A stretch of 55,538 nucleotides of DNA, taken from assembly GCA_003559735.1 (NCBI GenBank), contig PWKN01000282.1, positions 1 through 55,538 on the forward strand, given 5' to 3'. The notes beneath the pieces are model-generated. The model ran no database searches. It saw only the letters and a program-made list of their open reading frames with translations, and had not been told where the DNA came from. Below are positions 10,337-19,944 of the stretch, piece by piece. Source of the DNA: Bacteroidales bacterium (GTDB taxonomy: Bacteria; Bacteroidota; Bacteroidia; Bacteroidales; UBA7960). Positions within the stretch are counted from its first letter, which is position 1. The number at the start of each line of letters is the position of its first letter. A program made the translations under genes and the position numbers.

Positions 10337-12001
10337 ATGAGCATACAATCAAAAAAGGCATCGAATGGCATGATGCCGGTTATCGGTTTGTTAACAATCT
10401 TATTCTTCTCTGCGTGTGCTGTTCCGGAAACAGCCGACATAGAGGTATTTTGCGATAATTATCGCACCCATGTGGAGACGCTGGCTGCAGACGACATGGA
10501 AGGACGTGCTCCGGCTACCCGCGGTGGTGAAAAAGCCAAACAATATATCAAGGGCGAATTTCAGCGTATCGGACTGAAGCCGGCACTGGGAGACACCTAT
10601 TTTCAGGCTGTTCCTCTGGTCGAAATTACCGGGTATAACTTTTCTGACCTTGTCGTCACAGATGGCGAAACGGAACTGGCTTACAGTTACCTGGATGACA
10701 TGGTGGTCGGAACCACGCGTTTGCAGGATCATGCAGCGCTGGAAAACAGCGAACTGGTATATGTGGGATATGGTGTTGTTGCACCTGAATATGGCTGGAA
10801 CGATTATGAAGGGGTGGATGTTGAAGGCAAAACCGTTGTTGTGCTGATCAACGATCCCGGTTTTATCCTGGAAGACGAAGATGTGTTTAGCGGTCGTGCA
10901 ATGACTTATTATGGTCGGTGGACCTACAAATTTGAAGAGGCAGCCCGTCAGGGAGCTGCCGGGGCCCTGATCATTCACCAGACAGAGCCTGCCAGCTACG
11001 GCTGGGATGTGGTGAGGAACTCCTGGTCAGGTACGCAATATGGTATTGGCGAAGATACCGGTGACCCCAGGCTTGAGGCTGAAGGGTGGGTACAGAAAGA
11101 AGTGGCCCGCGAGTTATTCGAAGCCATCGGAATGGATCTTGAAGAAGCCCTTGCAAGTGCTGTAGACCCAGGTTTTCAGGCATTACCGATGGGTTTGTAC
11201 GCAAACGTGACGTTCGACAACGAATTCCAGTATTCAGAATGCCATAATGTGATCGGCTATATAGAGGGCAGCCAATATCCCGATGAAACAATCGTATATA
11301 TGGCGCATTGGGATCACCTGGGCATGGTCGAAACGGAAGATGGCGTAGATATATATAATGGCGCTGTTGACAACGCCACCGGCGTAGGAGCCATCATATC
11401 GATCGCTGAGCGTTTCATGACACATGATGAGCAACCGGAACGGTCGATCGTATTCATGGCTGTGACAGCAGAAGAGTCAGGTTTGCTTGGTTCGAAGTTT
11501 TATGGTGAGAACCCGGTGTTCCCACCAGCAACAACCGTGGGTGGTATCAACATCGATGCCCTGAACGTGTATGGTCCGACCTGGGATGTTTCAGTGGTTG
11601 GATACGGAAATTCAGAAATGGAAGAGTACATTCATCGTTATGCCCGCAATCAGGGACGATATGTTGTGCCGGAGCCAACTCCCGAAGCAGGGTATTTTTA
11701 TCGATCCGACCATATCAGTCTGGCCAGGCAGGGAATTCCCATGATTTATGCTCAGGCAGGGAAAGACTATATCGGTCAGGATGAAGCATACGCTGAGATG
11801 GTTTCAAAAGACATGGCCAGCCGCTATCATGCACCTACTGACGTGATCCACGATATGTGGATATGGGATGGCTTGCACCAGGATATGTGGATGTTTTACC
11901 ATATTGGGCGGGATCTGGCCAACAGCAGGGATTGGCCCAATTGGAACGAAGGCAATGAGTTTCGTCAGCTTCGCGATAAAACTGCTGACCAGCGTAACTG
12001 A
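10337..12001 (+). CDS. M28-family metallopeptidase with PA-like domain (exported)
   Basis: MAHWDHLGMVE...NGAVDNATGVGAIISIAE...TAEESGLLGSKFY; lipoprotein-like signal LTILFFSACA. Confidence 0.88.
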   Translation: MSIQSKKASNGMMPVIGLLTILFFSACAVPETADIEVFCDNYRTHVETLAADDMEGRAPATRGGEKAKQYIKGEFQRIGLKPALGDTYFQAVPLVEITGYNFSDLVVTDGETELAYSYLDDMVVGTTRLQDHAALENSELVYVGYGVVAPEYGWNDYEGVDVEGKTVVVLINDPGFILEDEDVFSGRAMTYYGRWTYKFEEAARQGAAGALIIHQTEPASYGWDVVRNSWSGTQYGIGEDTGDPRLEAEGWVQKEVARELFEAIGMDLEEALASAVDPGFQALPMGLYANVTFDNEFQYSECHNVIGYIEGSQYPDETIVYMAHWDHLGMVETEDGVDIYNGAVDNATGVGAIISIAERFMTHDEQPERSIVFMAVTAEESGLLGSKFYGENPVFPPATTVGGINIDALNVYGPTWDVSVVGYGNSEMEEYIHRYARNQGRYVVPEPTPEAGYFYRSDHISLARQGIPMIYAQAGKDYIGQDEAYAEMVSKDMASRYHAPTDVIHDMWIWDGLHQDMWMFYHIGRDLANSRDWPNWNEGNEFRQLRDKTADQRN

Positions 12002-12158
12002 TTGTAATTGTTGTCTTGTTTTAGGGATGTAACATTTTGGTATACAGATTATTGATCTGAATTCAGTCATTAATATTTGAATTACTGACATTTATCATAT
12101 TTTTTCTTCCCTGCATTTCTTTACTTGCATTTGATTTATTCACCAAACAACAAATCAA

Positions 12159-12923
12159 ATGGCAGAACAGGAAATGCTGGTAATGCTTATAAGCGCAGCT
12201 TCGCTGGGTTTGATCCACACCATTCTTGGACCTGATCATTACCTGCCCTTCGTGATGATGGGGAAAGCAGGCAACTGGTCTTTGTTGAAAACATGTCTTG
12301 TGACAACTGTTTGCGGAATTGGTCATGTGCTTGGCTCGTTGACAATAGGACTTATCGGAATAGGCGTAGGATTAGGTCTCCACAGTGTTGACCTGATCGA
12401 CACGCTTAGAGGCAGTATTGCCGCCTGGATGTTTATTGCTTTCGGCCTGACCTATTTTGCATGGGGATTAAAAAATGCATTGCGTAATAAATCACACAAG
12501 CATTTTCATATCCATTCCGGTAGGATTACCCATGATCAATTGCACCACACTGCAGGAGATCACATACAAACACATGGGTATGGGTTGCCTGCACCTGTGA
12601 AAAATGAGGATAACGTAAGCAGGCGGAGAAAACAAAAAAGGAACGTTGGGATCTGGGCCCTTTTTGTGATATTTATTTTAGGACCATGTGAACCGCTGAT
12701 CCCGCTGTTAATGTATCCCGCAGCAAAACTTAGCTTTGGTGGTGTATTGGCAGTATCAGCAACATTCACGTTGTTCACAGTTGGCACAATGGTCGTTCTT
12801 GTAATCCTGGGTTATGCCGGGGCAAAATCCATCAGGTGGGGTTTTGCCGAAAAATATATGCATGCAATTGCTGGGTTTACCATTTTGCTGTGTGGCGTCG
12901 GGATTGCTTTTTTAGGATTGTAA
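12159..12923 (+). CDS. Putative nickel/transition-metal transporter (UreH/NicO/TauE-like), His-rich loop
   Basis: HTILGPDHYLPF metal-transport-like motif; loop HKHFHIHSGRITHDQLHHTAGDHIQTHG; multiple TMs; next to hyp genes. Confidence 0.65.
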   Translation: MAEQEMLVMLISAASLGLIHTILGPDHYLPFVMMGKAGNWSLLKTCLVTTVCGIGHVLGSLTIGLIGIGVGLGLHSVDLIDTLRGSIAAWMFIAFGLTYFAWGLKNALRNKSHKHFHIHSGRITHDQLHHTAGDHIQTHGYGLPAPVKNEDNVSRRRKQKRNVGIWALFVIFILGPCEPLIPLLMYPAAKLSFGGVLAVSATFTLFTVGTMVVLVILGYAGAKSIRWGFAEKYMHAIAGFTILLCGVGIAFLGL

Positions 12924-13718
12924 TGAATTCATCGATTTTTTAAGATAGGCGATCCATTCAGTCATCCCTGACCCCTGAAGGGCCGACAATGATATTATAC
13001 GCAAATGGTGGTTTACTTTTCGTAAGTTATTTATTGCTGTGAGATGATCAAAAGGCACAAGCTGCAAGAGATCTGTTTTGTTGATGATGCAAATGGACGC
13101 TTCGTGAAACATAGGAGCGTATTTTATGGGTTTGTCATCTCCCTCGGTAACGCTAAAAATGACTACCCGTTGATGTTCACCAAGATCGAATAAAGCGGGA
13201 CAAACCAGATTACCCACGTTCTCAATAATCACCAACGAGTTGTTTGCCGGATTTAGTTCTTTGACTGCTGTCATAACAGACATTGCATCCAGGTGACAGC
13301 CGTTTCCTGTGTTTACTTGAATAACCTTGGCGTCGGTTTTGTCAATTCTTTCAGTATCGAGTGATCCAAACTGATCGCCTTCAATGACATATACCTTCTG
13401 TTTATCTATCAGCGCTTCAATGGTTTGAATGATAAAGGTAGTCTTGCCCGATCCGGGCGACCCCATGATGTTCAATGCAAGGATATTCCTGTCATTAAAA
13501 AATCTTTTATTTTCCTGTGCCACCAGGTTGTTATGCTTGAGCACGTTTTCGGTCACCATGACCTCTCTCTGATCTTTTAGTTGTTCATGAGGGTGGCAGT
13601 GTTGATAATGATGTCTGTGTTCTTGTTCATCTTTTTCAGGTGTGGGGATAAAATGCAGCGGGCGACCGACCGATGATCCGCTTCCACCTATCTCGTTGCA
13701 ACCACATGTATCGCACAT
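12912..13718 (-). CDS. hypB: Hydrogenase nickel insertion GTPase HypB
   Basis: MCDTCGCNE; NIMGSPGSGKTTFI; ENVGNLVCPALFDLGE; His-rich N-terminus HRHHYQHCHPHEQ. Confidence 0.96.
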   Translation of the reverse strand: MCDTCGCNEIGGSGSSVGRPLHFIPTPEKDEQEHRHHYQHCHPHEQLKDQREVMVTENVLKHNNLVAQENKRFFNDRNILALNIMGSPGSGKTTFIIQTIEALIDKQKVYVIEGDQFGSLDTERIDKTDAKVIQVNTGNGCHLDAMSVMTAVKELNPANNSLVIIENVGNLVCPALFDLGEHQRVVIFSVTEGDDKPIKYAPMFHEASICIINKTDLLQLVPFDHLTAINNLRKVNHHLRIISLSALQGSGMTEWIAYLKKSMNSLQS

Positions 13719-13761
13719 AACTGTAATGGTTTTTTGGGTTTTTATAAAGTGTTTAGCGCAT

Positions 13762-14109
13762 TTATGATTCTACGACAGCAATTGATACTACGTTTAACTC
13801 CATTCCTTTAATAATGCTGCACTCGGTTGTATCACAGCCGGGGCAGATGGTGAGAAACCCATCTGGCGTGAATTGCAGTTCACAAATAGGGCATGTTGCA
13901 ATGGCTGGAATTGTATGAACGATAAGCTCAGAGTTTTCCAAAAATGTGTCTTTGGCAGCAATTTTGAATGAAAACCGGAGCAAATCAGGCACAATGCCAG
14001 TCAGTTCACCGACCTGCACATTGATTCCGGTGACATGAATCACCCCTTCTCTTTGTGCAACCCTGGAGGCAATGTCGGCGATACGTATTGCTATTCCTAA
14101 TTCGTGCAT
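13762..14109 (-). CDS. hypA: Hydrogenase maturation nickel metallochaperone HypA
   Basis: MHELGIAIRIADIA; CPICELQF...CPGCD zinc motif. Confidence 0.95.
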   Translation of the reverse strand: MHELGIAIRIADIASRVAQREGVIHVTGINVQVGELTGIVPDLLRFSFKIAAKDTFLENSELIVHTIPAIATCPICELQFTPDGFLTICPGCDTTECSIIKGMELNVVSIAVVES

Positions 14110-14186
14110 GGTTTTGTTTATAGTGCCGCGAATAAATCAGGGATTTGACTTTCACCGGATGATTCGCGTTTGTGACGCAAATTTTT

Positions 14187-15209
14187 TCAGCAAATCCTGG
14201 GCAATTGTTCACCCGACAGCATATTGACAATTCTTGTCCCGCCAATCTTTGTTCTCATTAAGACCATACCTGGGTTCTCCCGGGTAATTGTACCGATGCG
14301 GCATGCTTCTCTGCCCAAAGGATGTTGTTTTAATTGTCCGACAAGCTGATGTCCTTTATCATATGCTGCTATGATCAGCATTTTTCCTTCATTTGCGACA
14401 TACAAGGGATCGAATCCGAGCATGTCACACAATCCCTTAACGTTTGGTTTAACCGGGATAGCCTCTTCGTTTATGGCAGCACCGAATTCTTTCTTAGCGG
14501 TCAATTCGCACAGGCTGCTTGCCAGTCCGCCCCTTGTCGGGTCATTCATGTACTTAATTCCGGCAGATTTATCCTGAAGCTCATTGAACAGGATACTGAG
14601 CGGGGCACAGTCAGACTGAAAACCAGTTGTATTGTCTGGTTGATTTCTCGCTGCCATTACGGCCATTCCATGGTCCCCGACAGAGCCGGTAATTATTATA
14701 TGGTCTCCCGGACATATGGGATTGGCTTGTTGCCAAGTGGTTCTTTCGTCAGCAAGATACCCTATCCCTGATGTATTGATAAACAGTTGATCGCACTTTC
14801 CGCGCTCAACCACTTTGGTGTCACCTGCAGCGACAAACACTCCGGCATTTTTTGCTTCTGTAGCCATTGACCTGACGATTGTTTCTAAATCTTTCACCAG
14901 AAAACCCTCCTCGATAATAAAGCCGGCACTCAGGCAAAATGGATTGGCGCCGGCAGCAACCAGGTCATTTATGGTTCCACAAACCGCCAGTTTCCCGATA
15001 TCCCCGCCGGGGAAAAAAACCGGATCCACCACAAAAGAGTCGGTAGTGAAAGCCATCATGTTTGCCCGTCTGGGCAAAACAGCTGCATCACCTGCACTGT
15101 TCAACAAAGGGTTGTCAAATATTTTAAAAAATACATCCCTGATGAGCTGGTGCATCAGACCGCCACCGCTTCCGTGGCCTAACATGATCCGTTTACCGTC
15201 TGTGTTCAT
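14187..15209 (-). CDS. hypE: Hydrogenase maturation protein HypE
   Basis: RIMLGHGSGGGLMHQLI...C-terminal GGTRIVNMLSGEQLPRIC; start chosen at ATG 15209 (ORF extends to 15305). Confidence 0.94.
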   Translation of the reverse strand: MNTDGKRIMLGHGSGGGLMHQLIRDVFFKIFDNPLLNSAGDAAVLPRRANMMAFTTDSFVVDPVFFPGGDIGKLAVCGTINDLVAAGANPFCLSAGFIIEEGFLVKDLETIVRSMATEAKNAGVFVAAGDTKVVERGKCDQLFINTSGIGYLADERTTWQQANPICPGDHIIITGSVGDHGMAVMAARNQPDNTTGFQSDCAPLSILFNELQDKSAGIKYMNDPTRGGLASSLCELTAKKEFGAAINEEAIPVKPNVKGLCDMLGFDPLYVANEGKMLIIAAYDKGHQLVGQLKQHPLGREACRIGTITRENPGMVLMRTKIGGTRIVNMLSGEQLPRIC

Positions 15210-16278
15210 AATGGTAATACGTTTGACAGCTGCCTTCTGAGGAAACCATGCATGCCCCTTCAGGGTTTTCAGGAGTGCATGATTTGCCAAATAGTCTGCA
15301 ATCAACTGGTAATTGTAGTCCTTTCAGGATCTCACCACATATACAACCTTCAGGGTCAGATATGTTATTTGCCGGTATTTGAAATACTTCAGCAGCATCA
15401 AATTCATGATAGCTTGCTTTGGGCTTCAAACCACTTGCGTTTAGTATTCCAAGTCCTCGCCACCAGTCATCGACAGTTTCAAAGGCCTCTTCCATCAACG
15501 CTATGGCTTTTTGGTTGCCCCATGGTTTAACAACCCGTGAATATTGGATATCAAGTGCTGGCCGATCAGTTTCGGCCTGCCTTACCAGCATAAATATCGT
15601 TTGCAGCAAGTCCAATGGTTCAAACCCTGATACTACACATCCAATGCGAAAGTCTTCTACGATTTTCTTATATATGGATGTGCCGGTGATAGCAGATACA
15701 TGGCCGGGGCATATATATCCGTTAATGGGAATGTCATTGCTGACAATTGCTTCCATGGCCGGGGCCATCAGCTTATGGGCACTTAGCACAAAGAAATTCC
15801 TTATTGCATGTTTTTTTGCCTGGATGATTACTGCGGCAGTTGCGGGCGCGGTGGTTTCGAATCCGATCCCCAAAAAAATGATCATCTTCTCCGGTTCTCT
15901 CCTGGCCATTTCCAATGCCTCCAGTGCTGAAAAAATCACCCTGACATTTTTTCCCTCTGTTCGTGCCATTTCAAGGCTGCCATTGCTGCCTTTAACCCGC
16001 AGCAAGTCACCATAGGTACAAATGATCATGTTTGACTGTCCGGCAAGATATATGGCCTGGTCAATAAAAGAAGGGCTGGTAACACACACCGGACATCCGG
16101 GGCCTGAGAGCAGGCTGATGATATCCGGCAGCAGAGATGGGATACCATGTTTTCGAATAGCCATAGTATGTCCGCCGCATACTTCCATCAACCGAAGTGG
16201 TCGTTTGGCCAAACGGTGAATCTGCTCACACAGATGATCACAGAGCACTTTCGAATGGTACGCATCAAATCGACCCAT
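15193..16278 (-). CDS. hypD: Hydrogenase maturation protein HypD
   Basis: MEVCGGHTMAIRKHGI; LLSGPGCPVCVTS; GFETTAPATAAVI; CICGEILKG. Confidence 0.96.
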   Translation of the reverse strand: MGRFDAYHSKVLCDHLCEQIHRLAKRPLRLMEVCGGHTMAIRKHGIPSLLPDIISLLSGPGCPVCVTSPSFIDQAIYLAGQSNMIICTYGDLLRVKGSNGSLEMARTEGKNVRVIFSALEALEMARREPEKMIIFLGIGFETTAPATAAVIIQAKKHAIRNFFVLSAHKLMAPAMEAIVSNDIPINGYICPGHVSAITGTSIYKKIVEDFRIGCVVSGFEPLDLLQTIFMLVRQAETDRPALDIQYSRVVKPWGNQKAIALMEEAFETVDDWWRGLGILNASGLKPKASYHEFDAAEVFQIPANNISDPEGCICGEILKGLQLPVDCRLFGKSCTPENPEGACMVSSEGSCQTYYHYEHRR

Positions 16279-16291
16279 CTCGGTTGGTTTT

Positions 16292-16510
16292 TTATTTTGA
16301 TATTCTCATATGACGGATCACCGACAGCGTTTTTTCTGCTTCTTCACTGTCAATGATCTCAATAGCAAAGCCAGAATGGATCAGCACATAATCACCTGTT
16401 TTTAAATTATCGAGTAATAGTGTTGATACATTGACTTCCAGTCCATTGACAGACACCAGGGCTGTATCGTCTTTTAACGTTATAACTTCAGCTGGTATGC
16501 TCAGGCACAT
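16292..16510 (-). CDS. hypC: Hydrogenase maturation chaperone HypC
   Basis: MCLSIPAEV... GDYVLIHSGFAIEIIDSEEAEKTL. Confidence 0.95.
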   Translation of the reverse strand: MCLSIPAEVITLKDDTALVSVNGLEVNVSTLLLDNLKTGDYVLIHSGFAIEIIDSEEAEKTLSVIRHMRISK

Positions 16511-18831
16511 GATTGGTCTCTTTTTGCAGCTGCTACAGCCAGTTGTCCGAGGGCAATACCCCCATCATTGACAGGAACCTGGTGGTTTGTAAGCACCTGC
16601 ATATGCATGGTTTTTAATTTTCTTTTCATTCCGGAAAGCAGGTAGCGGTTTTGGAATGCCCCACCTGACAGCACTATATGTTTTGGATAGCCAGGATCAA
16701 TAATTTCTCCAAGGAACCTGGCAGTTATTTCAATGATGGTGTTATGGAAACGTGCGGCGATCACATCCAGTCTGGACTTTCTGTTCAGATCCTCTACGAT
16801 TTTTTCGATTATGGGGCCAACAAGTATGGTATTGTTTTTGTCAATATCGGTATCATAGTAAGACTTTGTTTTGTGGCAAAGGATTGCCTCAAGTTTCATG
16901 GGCCCCTCTGCTTCGAACCTGGCATAATGACATAGTCCGAGCAGGGATCCCACGGCATCAAACAGTCTGCCGATGCCACATGTCTGCGTTATATTGATGT
17001 TCTTATCAAGAGCGCTTAATACGGTCTCAAGACTGTTTTGGCTTACTGTTTGTAATTTTTCAAAAACGATTCCAGGAATATTTTTTCCGAAAACATGATA
17101 AAGGCATCCCAAAGCCATTCGCCAGGGTTCTGTAATTGACTTATCTCCACCCGGCATAGGCATATATTCAAAATGGCCGAGCCGTTGAAAATCTTTCATG
17201 TTGCAAAGCATTATCTCACTGCCCCAGATGTGGCCATCTGTGCCATACCCTGTTCCGTCATATGCAAGTCCGATAACGGATTCGTTTTCCTTTATCTTGT
17301 GTTCAGCCAGACAAGAAGCGATATGGGCATGATGATGCTGAATATATATTATGTTCACTCCCTGGCTTTCACTCCATTGTGTTGTCAGGTAATCAGGATG
17401 CATGTCTGTAGCAATCGTTGCAGGCTCAAAATGGAACAATTTTTTGGCGAGTCTGACAGATTCTTTAAAAAAAGAATAGGTTTCCATGTTTTTCAGGTCG
17501 CCAATATGTTGACTCATAATGGCCATCTTTTTTATGCCAAGGCAAAAACAGTTTTTTAGTTCACCGCCCGCAGCAAAGATACCATCAACATCCATGGTCA
17601 TTCTAATGGGTTTGGGAACGAAACCCTTTGACCGGCGTATGATCTGAATATCTTTATCAATTACCTGTACAACAGAATCATCGGTGCGGTTATAGATGTT
17701 GCGGTTGTAGTCAACGAGAAAATCAAATACATTTCCGAGTTTTCCCAGGGCATCTTTCAGGTTGATAATGACGGGTTCACCAGAAAGGTTCCCGCTTGTC
17801 AGGATGATGGCTTTGGTACGCAGGTATTTAAAAAGCAGGTAGTGAAAAGGCATATACGGCAATAAAGCCCCCAGCATGGAAAGGTGGGCATTTACTGTGC
17901 ATGGAAGATTGTTTTTGCTTTGCAATAACACAATAGGCCGTTTCCATGAGCACAATTGTTTTTTTTCGCTGTGGGTCACATGGGCAAACATACCCAGGAT
18001 ATCCACAGACGGGAACATAACAGCAAATGGTTTGCCTTCCCTTTGTTTGCGTAATCTTAAACGCTGTATACAATCGTTATTCATTGCATCACACACAAGG
18101 TGAAACCCACCGGTCCCCTTGATAGCAATAACAAGGCCATTGTCTATGAGTTGTGCCGTCTGTAGAGGAATGTTTTCTGTTTTGACAAGATCCCCGTCTG
18201 ATGAATAAAGGCTGTATTGCGGACCACAATGGTTGCAGGCAATGGGCTGTGCATGAAAACGCCTGTTAAGGATGTCTTTGTATTCGTCGGCACATCTATC
18301 GCACATGGAAAATTCTTCCATGGTGGTCTGGTGCCTGTCGTACGGCAGTCTTTTTATGATGCTGTAGCGTGGTCCGCAATTTGTGCAATTGATTAAAGGG
18401 TATTGCATGCGGTGACCCGGTGTTTCCATGTCATTAAGACAATCAGGACAGACTGCGATATCTGGAGACACTTCTGTAATGTCTGCGGTGTTGTCTGAAC
18501 TGTTTAAAAAATGGAATCCTGTTGCTTTGTATCCGTTAGCCTCAACAACGGTCATGTCAAAAATTTCTGCAACTGGTGGAGCAAAGAGTGGTATTTCACT
18601 GATGAACCCATTGATATGCTTGCGTGCACCCATGGCATGAATCTGGACTCCGTATCCGGTATTGTTTACTCCTCCTGAGATATGATGTTTGATAGCCAGC
18701 CGGTATATATAGGGTCTGAAACCAACACACTGAACAAGACCGCGAATATGAATGATAACCGCACATTTTTTTTGCGCCCTGCAGCTTGTCATGCGCTGAA
18801 TTTGCTTGTTTCTAAATACTGTAGTCATCAT
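16501..18831 (-). CDS. hypF: Carbamoyltransferase HypF
   Basis: Acylphosphatase IRGLVQCVGFRPYIYRLA; zinc fingers CPDCLNDM/CTNCGPRYSI/CNHCGPQYSL; YrdC and Kae1-like domains HHHAHIASCLAEH; ORF open to 18861 (TTG), ATG at 18831 preferred. Confidence 0.95.
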   Translation of the reverse strand: MMTTVFRNKQIQRMTSCRAQKKCAVIIHIRGLVQCVGFRPYIYRLAIKHHISGGVNNTGYGVQIHAMGARKHINGFISEIPLFAPPVAEIFDMTVVEANGYKATGFHFLNSSDNTADITEVSPDIAVCPDCLNDMETPGHRMQYPLINCTNCGPRYSIIKRLPYDRHQTTMEEFSMCDRCADEYKDILNRRFHAQPIACNHCGPQYSLYSSDGDLVKTENIPLQTAQLIDNGLVIAIKGTGGFHLVCDAMNNDCIQRLRLRKQREGKPFAVMFPSVDILGMFAHVTHSEKKQLCSWKRPIVLLQSKNNLPCTVNAHLSMLGALLPYMPFHYLLFKYLRTKAIILTSGNLSGEPVIINLKDALGKLGNVFDFLVDYNRNIYNRTDDSVVQVIDKDIQIIRRSKGFVPKPIRMTMDVDGIFAAGGELKNCFCLGIKKMAIMSQHIGDLKNMETYSFFKESVRLAKKLFHFEPATIATDMHPDYLTTQWSESQGVNIIYIQHHHAHIASCLAEHKIKENESVIGLAYDGTGYGTDGHIWGSEIMLCNMKDFQRLGHFEYMPMPGGDKSITEPWRMALGCLYHVFGKNIPGIVFEKLQTVSQNSLETVLSALDKNINITQTCGIGRLFDAVGSLLGLCHYARFEAEGPMKLEAILCHKTKSYYDTDIDKNNTILVGPIIEKIVEDLNRKSRLDVIAARFHNTIIEITARFLGEIIDPGYPKHIVLSGGAFQNRYLLSGMKRKLKTMHMQVLTNHQVPVNDGGIALGQLAVAAAKRDQSCA

Positions 18832-18889
18832 GGTCACCCGCCCGGTTGCTTTTATTTTCAAAAGTAAATTGAGTAATACAAATAAATAA

Positions 18890-18901
18890 TGACAAAAATC
18901 A
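18890..18901. promoter_or_regulatory. Candidate Crp/Fnr site (TGACAAAAATCA) in the hypF/crp divergent region
   Basis: TGA-N6-TCA inside palindrome ATGACAAAAATCAT; near-identical motif before the hydrogenase operon. Confidence 0.5.
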
Positions 18902-19134
18902 TGTATTGGTCCGCGTTTTTTTATTAATATTCGGGGCTGAATCGCAAAAAGTTTTTTAACTTACATTCAATTATTGAAAATGCCATGAACGTCCAAATCA
19001 ATGTGCGGGAAGTGGTGATGGGGAGAGAGCCAGCACGGGGAAAACACAGATGAAAATTTGCTGGATCATTTTGATGATTTTGGATCATTATCATGTAAGC
19101 TCAATAACTTCACACGTATCTGATCTGTTTTTTT

Positions 19135-19848
19135 ATGACTCTTGTAAGCGTCAGTTGTGATGAATGTCTGATTTACAAAAAATCAATTTTTTCGGGAATT
19201 GATGCTCATGATTTGCATGAACTGAGCGTAAAGAAGACTTGTTATTTTTACCGGAAGGGGCAGATCATCTTTTATGAGGGGAAGGGTTCACTGGGTATTT
19301 ATTGCATCAACAGTGGCAGGATCAAAGTATTTAAGATAGGTTCGGAGGGAAAGGAACAGATTATCAGGATGGCTCTGCCGGGAGAAATGCTTGGGTTAAG
19401 GTCTGTTATATCAGGCAAACCTTATTCAGCATTTGCTACGGCACTTGATGATTCGGTTTGCTGTTTTATAGGCAAACGAAAATTCTTTAAACTGACGATA
19501 AAATATCCGGAATTGTCGCAGCGTATTATGATCACATTGAGTCAACTGCTTGACGGTGCTGATAATAAGATCACTTCATTAGCCCAGAAGTCTGTCCGGG
19601 AGCGTTTGGCCGAATCATTGATTGCCCTGGATGAAATATTCTGGTCCGAACAAAACAGAAACATTGACGGCAACTTCATCAGTTTGTCGCGCGAAGACCT
19701 TGCCAATCTTGTAGGTACGGCAACAGAAACAGTCATAAGGCTACTATCCGAATTCAAACAGGATGCACTGATTGAAATTAAAGGAAGAAAGATCAGGATT
19801 ATCAACAGACCTGCTTTGGTTAAGATAGGGAAGTCATTCAATACATGA
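19135..19848 (+). CDS. Crp/Fnr family transcriptional regulator
   Basis: cNMP-binding fold; HTH SREDLANLVGTATETVIRLLSEF; N-terminal CDEC. Confidence 0.92.
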   Translation: MTLVSVSCDECLIYKKSIFSGIDAHDLHELSVKKTCYFYRKGQIIFYEGKGSLGIYCINSGRIKVFKIGSEGKEQIIRMALPGEMLGLRSVISGKPYSAFATALDDSVCCFIGKRKFFKLTIKYPELSQRIMITLSQLLDGADNKITSLAQKSVRERLAESLIALDEIFWSEQNRNIDGNFISLSREDLANLVGTATETVIRLLSEFKQDALIEIKGRKIRIINRPALVKIGKSFNT

Positions 19849-19857
19849 CAAAGATCA
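19846..19857. promoter_or_regulatory. Candidate Crp/Fnr site 2 (TGACAAAGATCA)
   Basis: TGA-N6-TCA overlapping the crp/fnr stop codon, upstream of the [NiFe] operon. Confidence 0.5.
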
Positions 19858-19867
19858 TTTTTTTTTC

Positions 19868-19879
19868 TGATACTTGTCA
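19868..19879. promoter_or_regulatory. Candidate Crp/Fnr site 3 (TGATACTTGTCA)
   Basis: TGA-N6-TCA, centre 22 bp from site 2; reverse complement begins ATGACAAG like sites 1 and 2. Confidence 0.5.
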
Positions 19880-19944
19880 TTGTATTGGCAAAAAAAGCTT
19901 GTTAATATTGTCTCCGTATTCTTTAGTTCAAAGAAAACAACAAC

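Noticed and set aside
14334-16356. Plus-strand ORFs opposite hypE/hypD/hypC
   Set aside because: Antisense shadows of well-conserved hyp genes.
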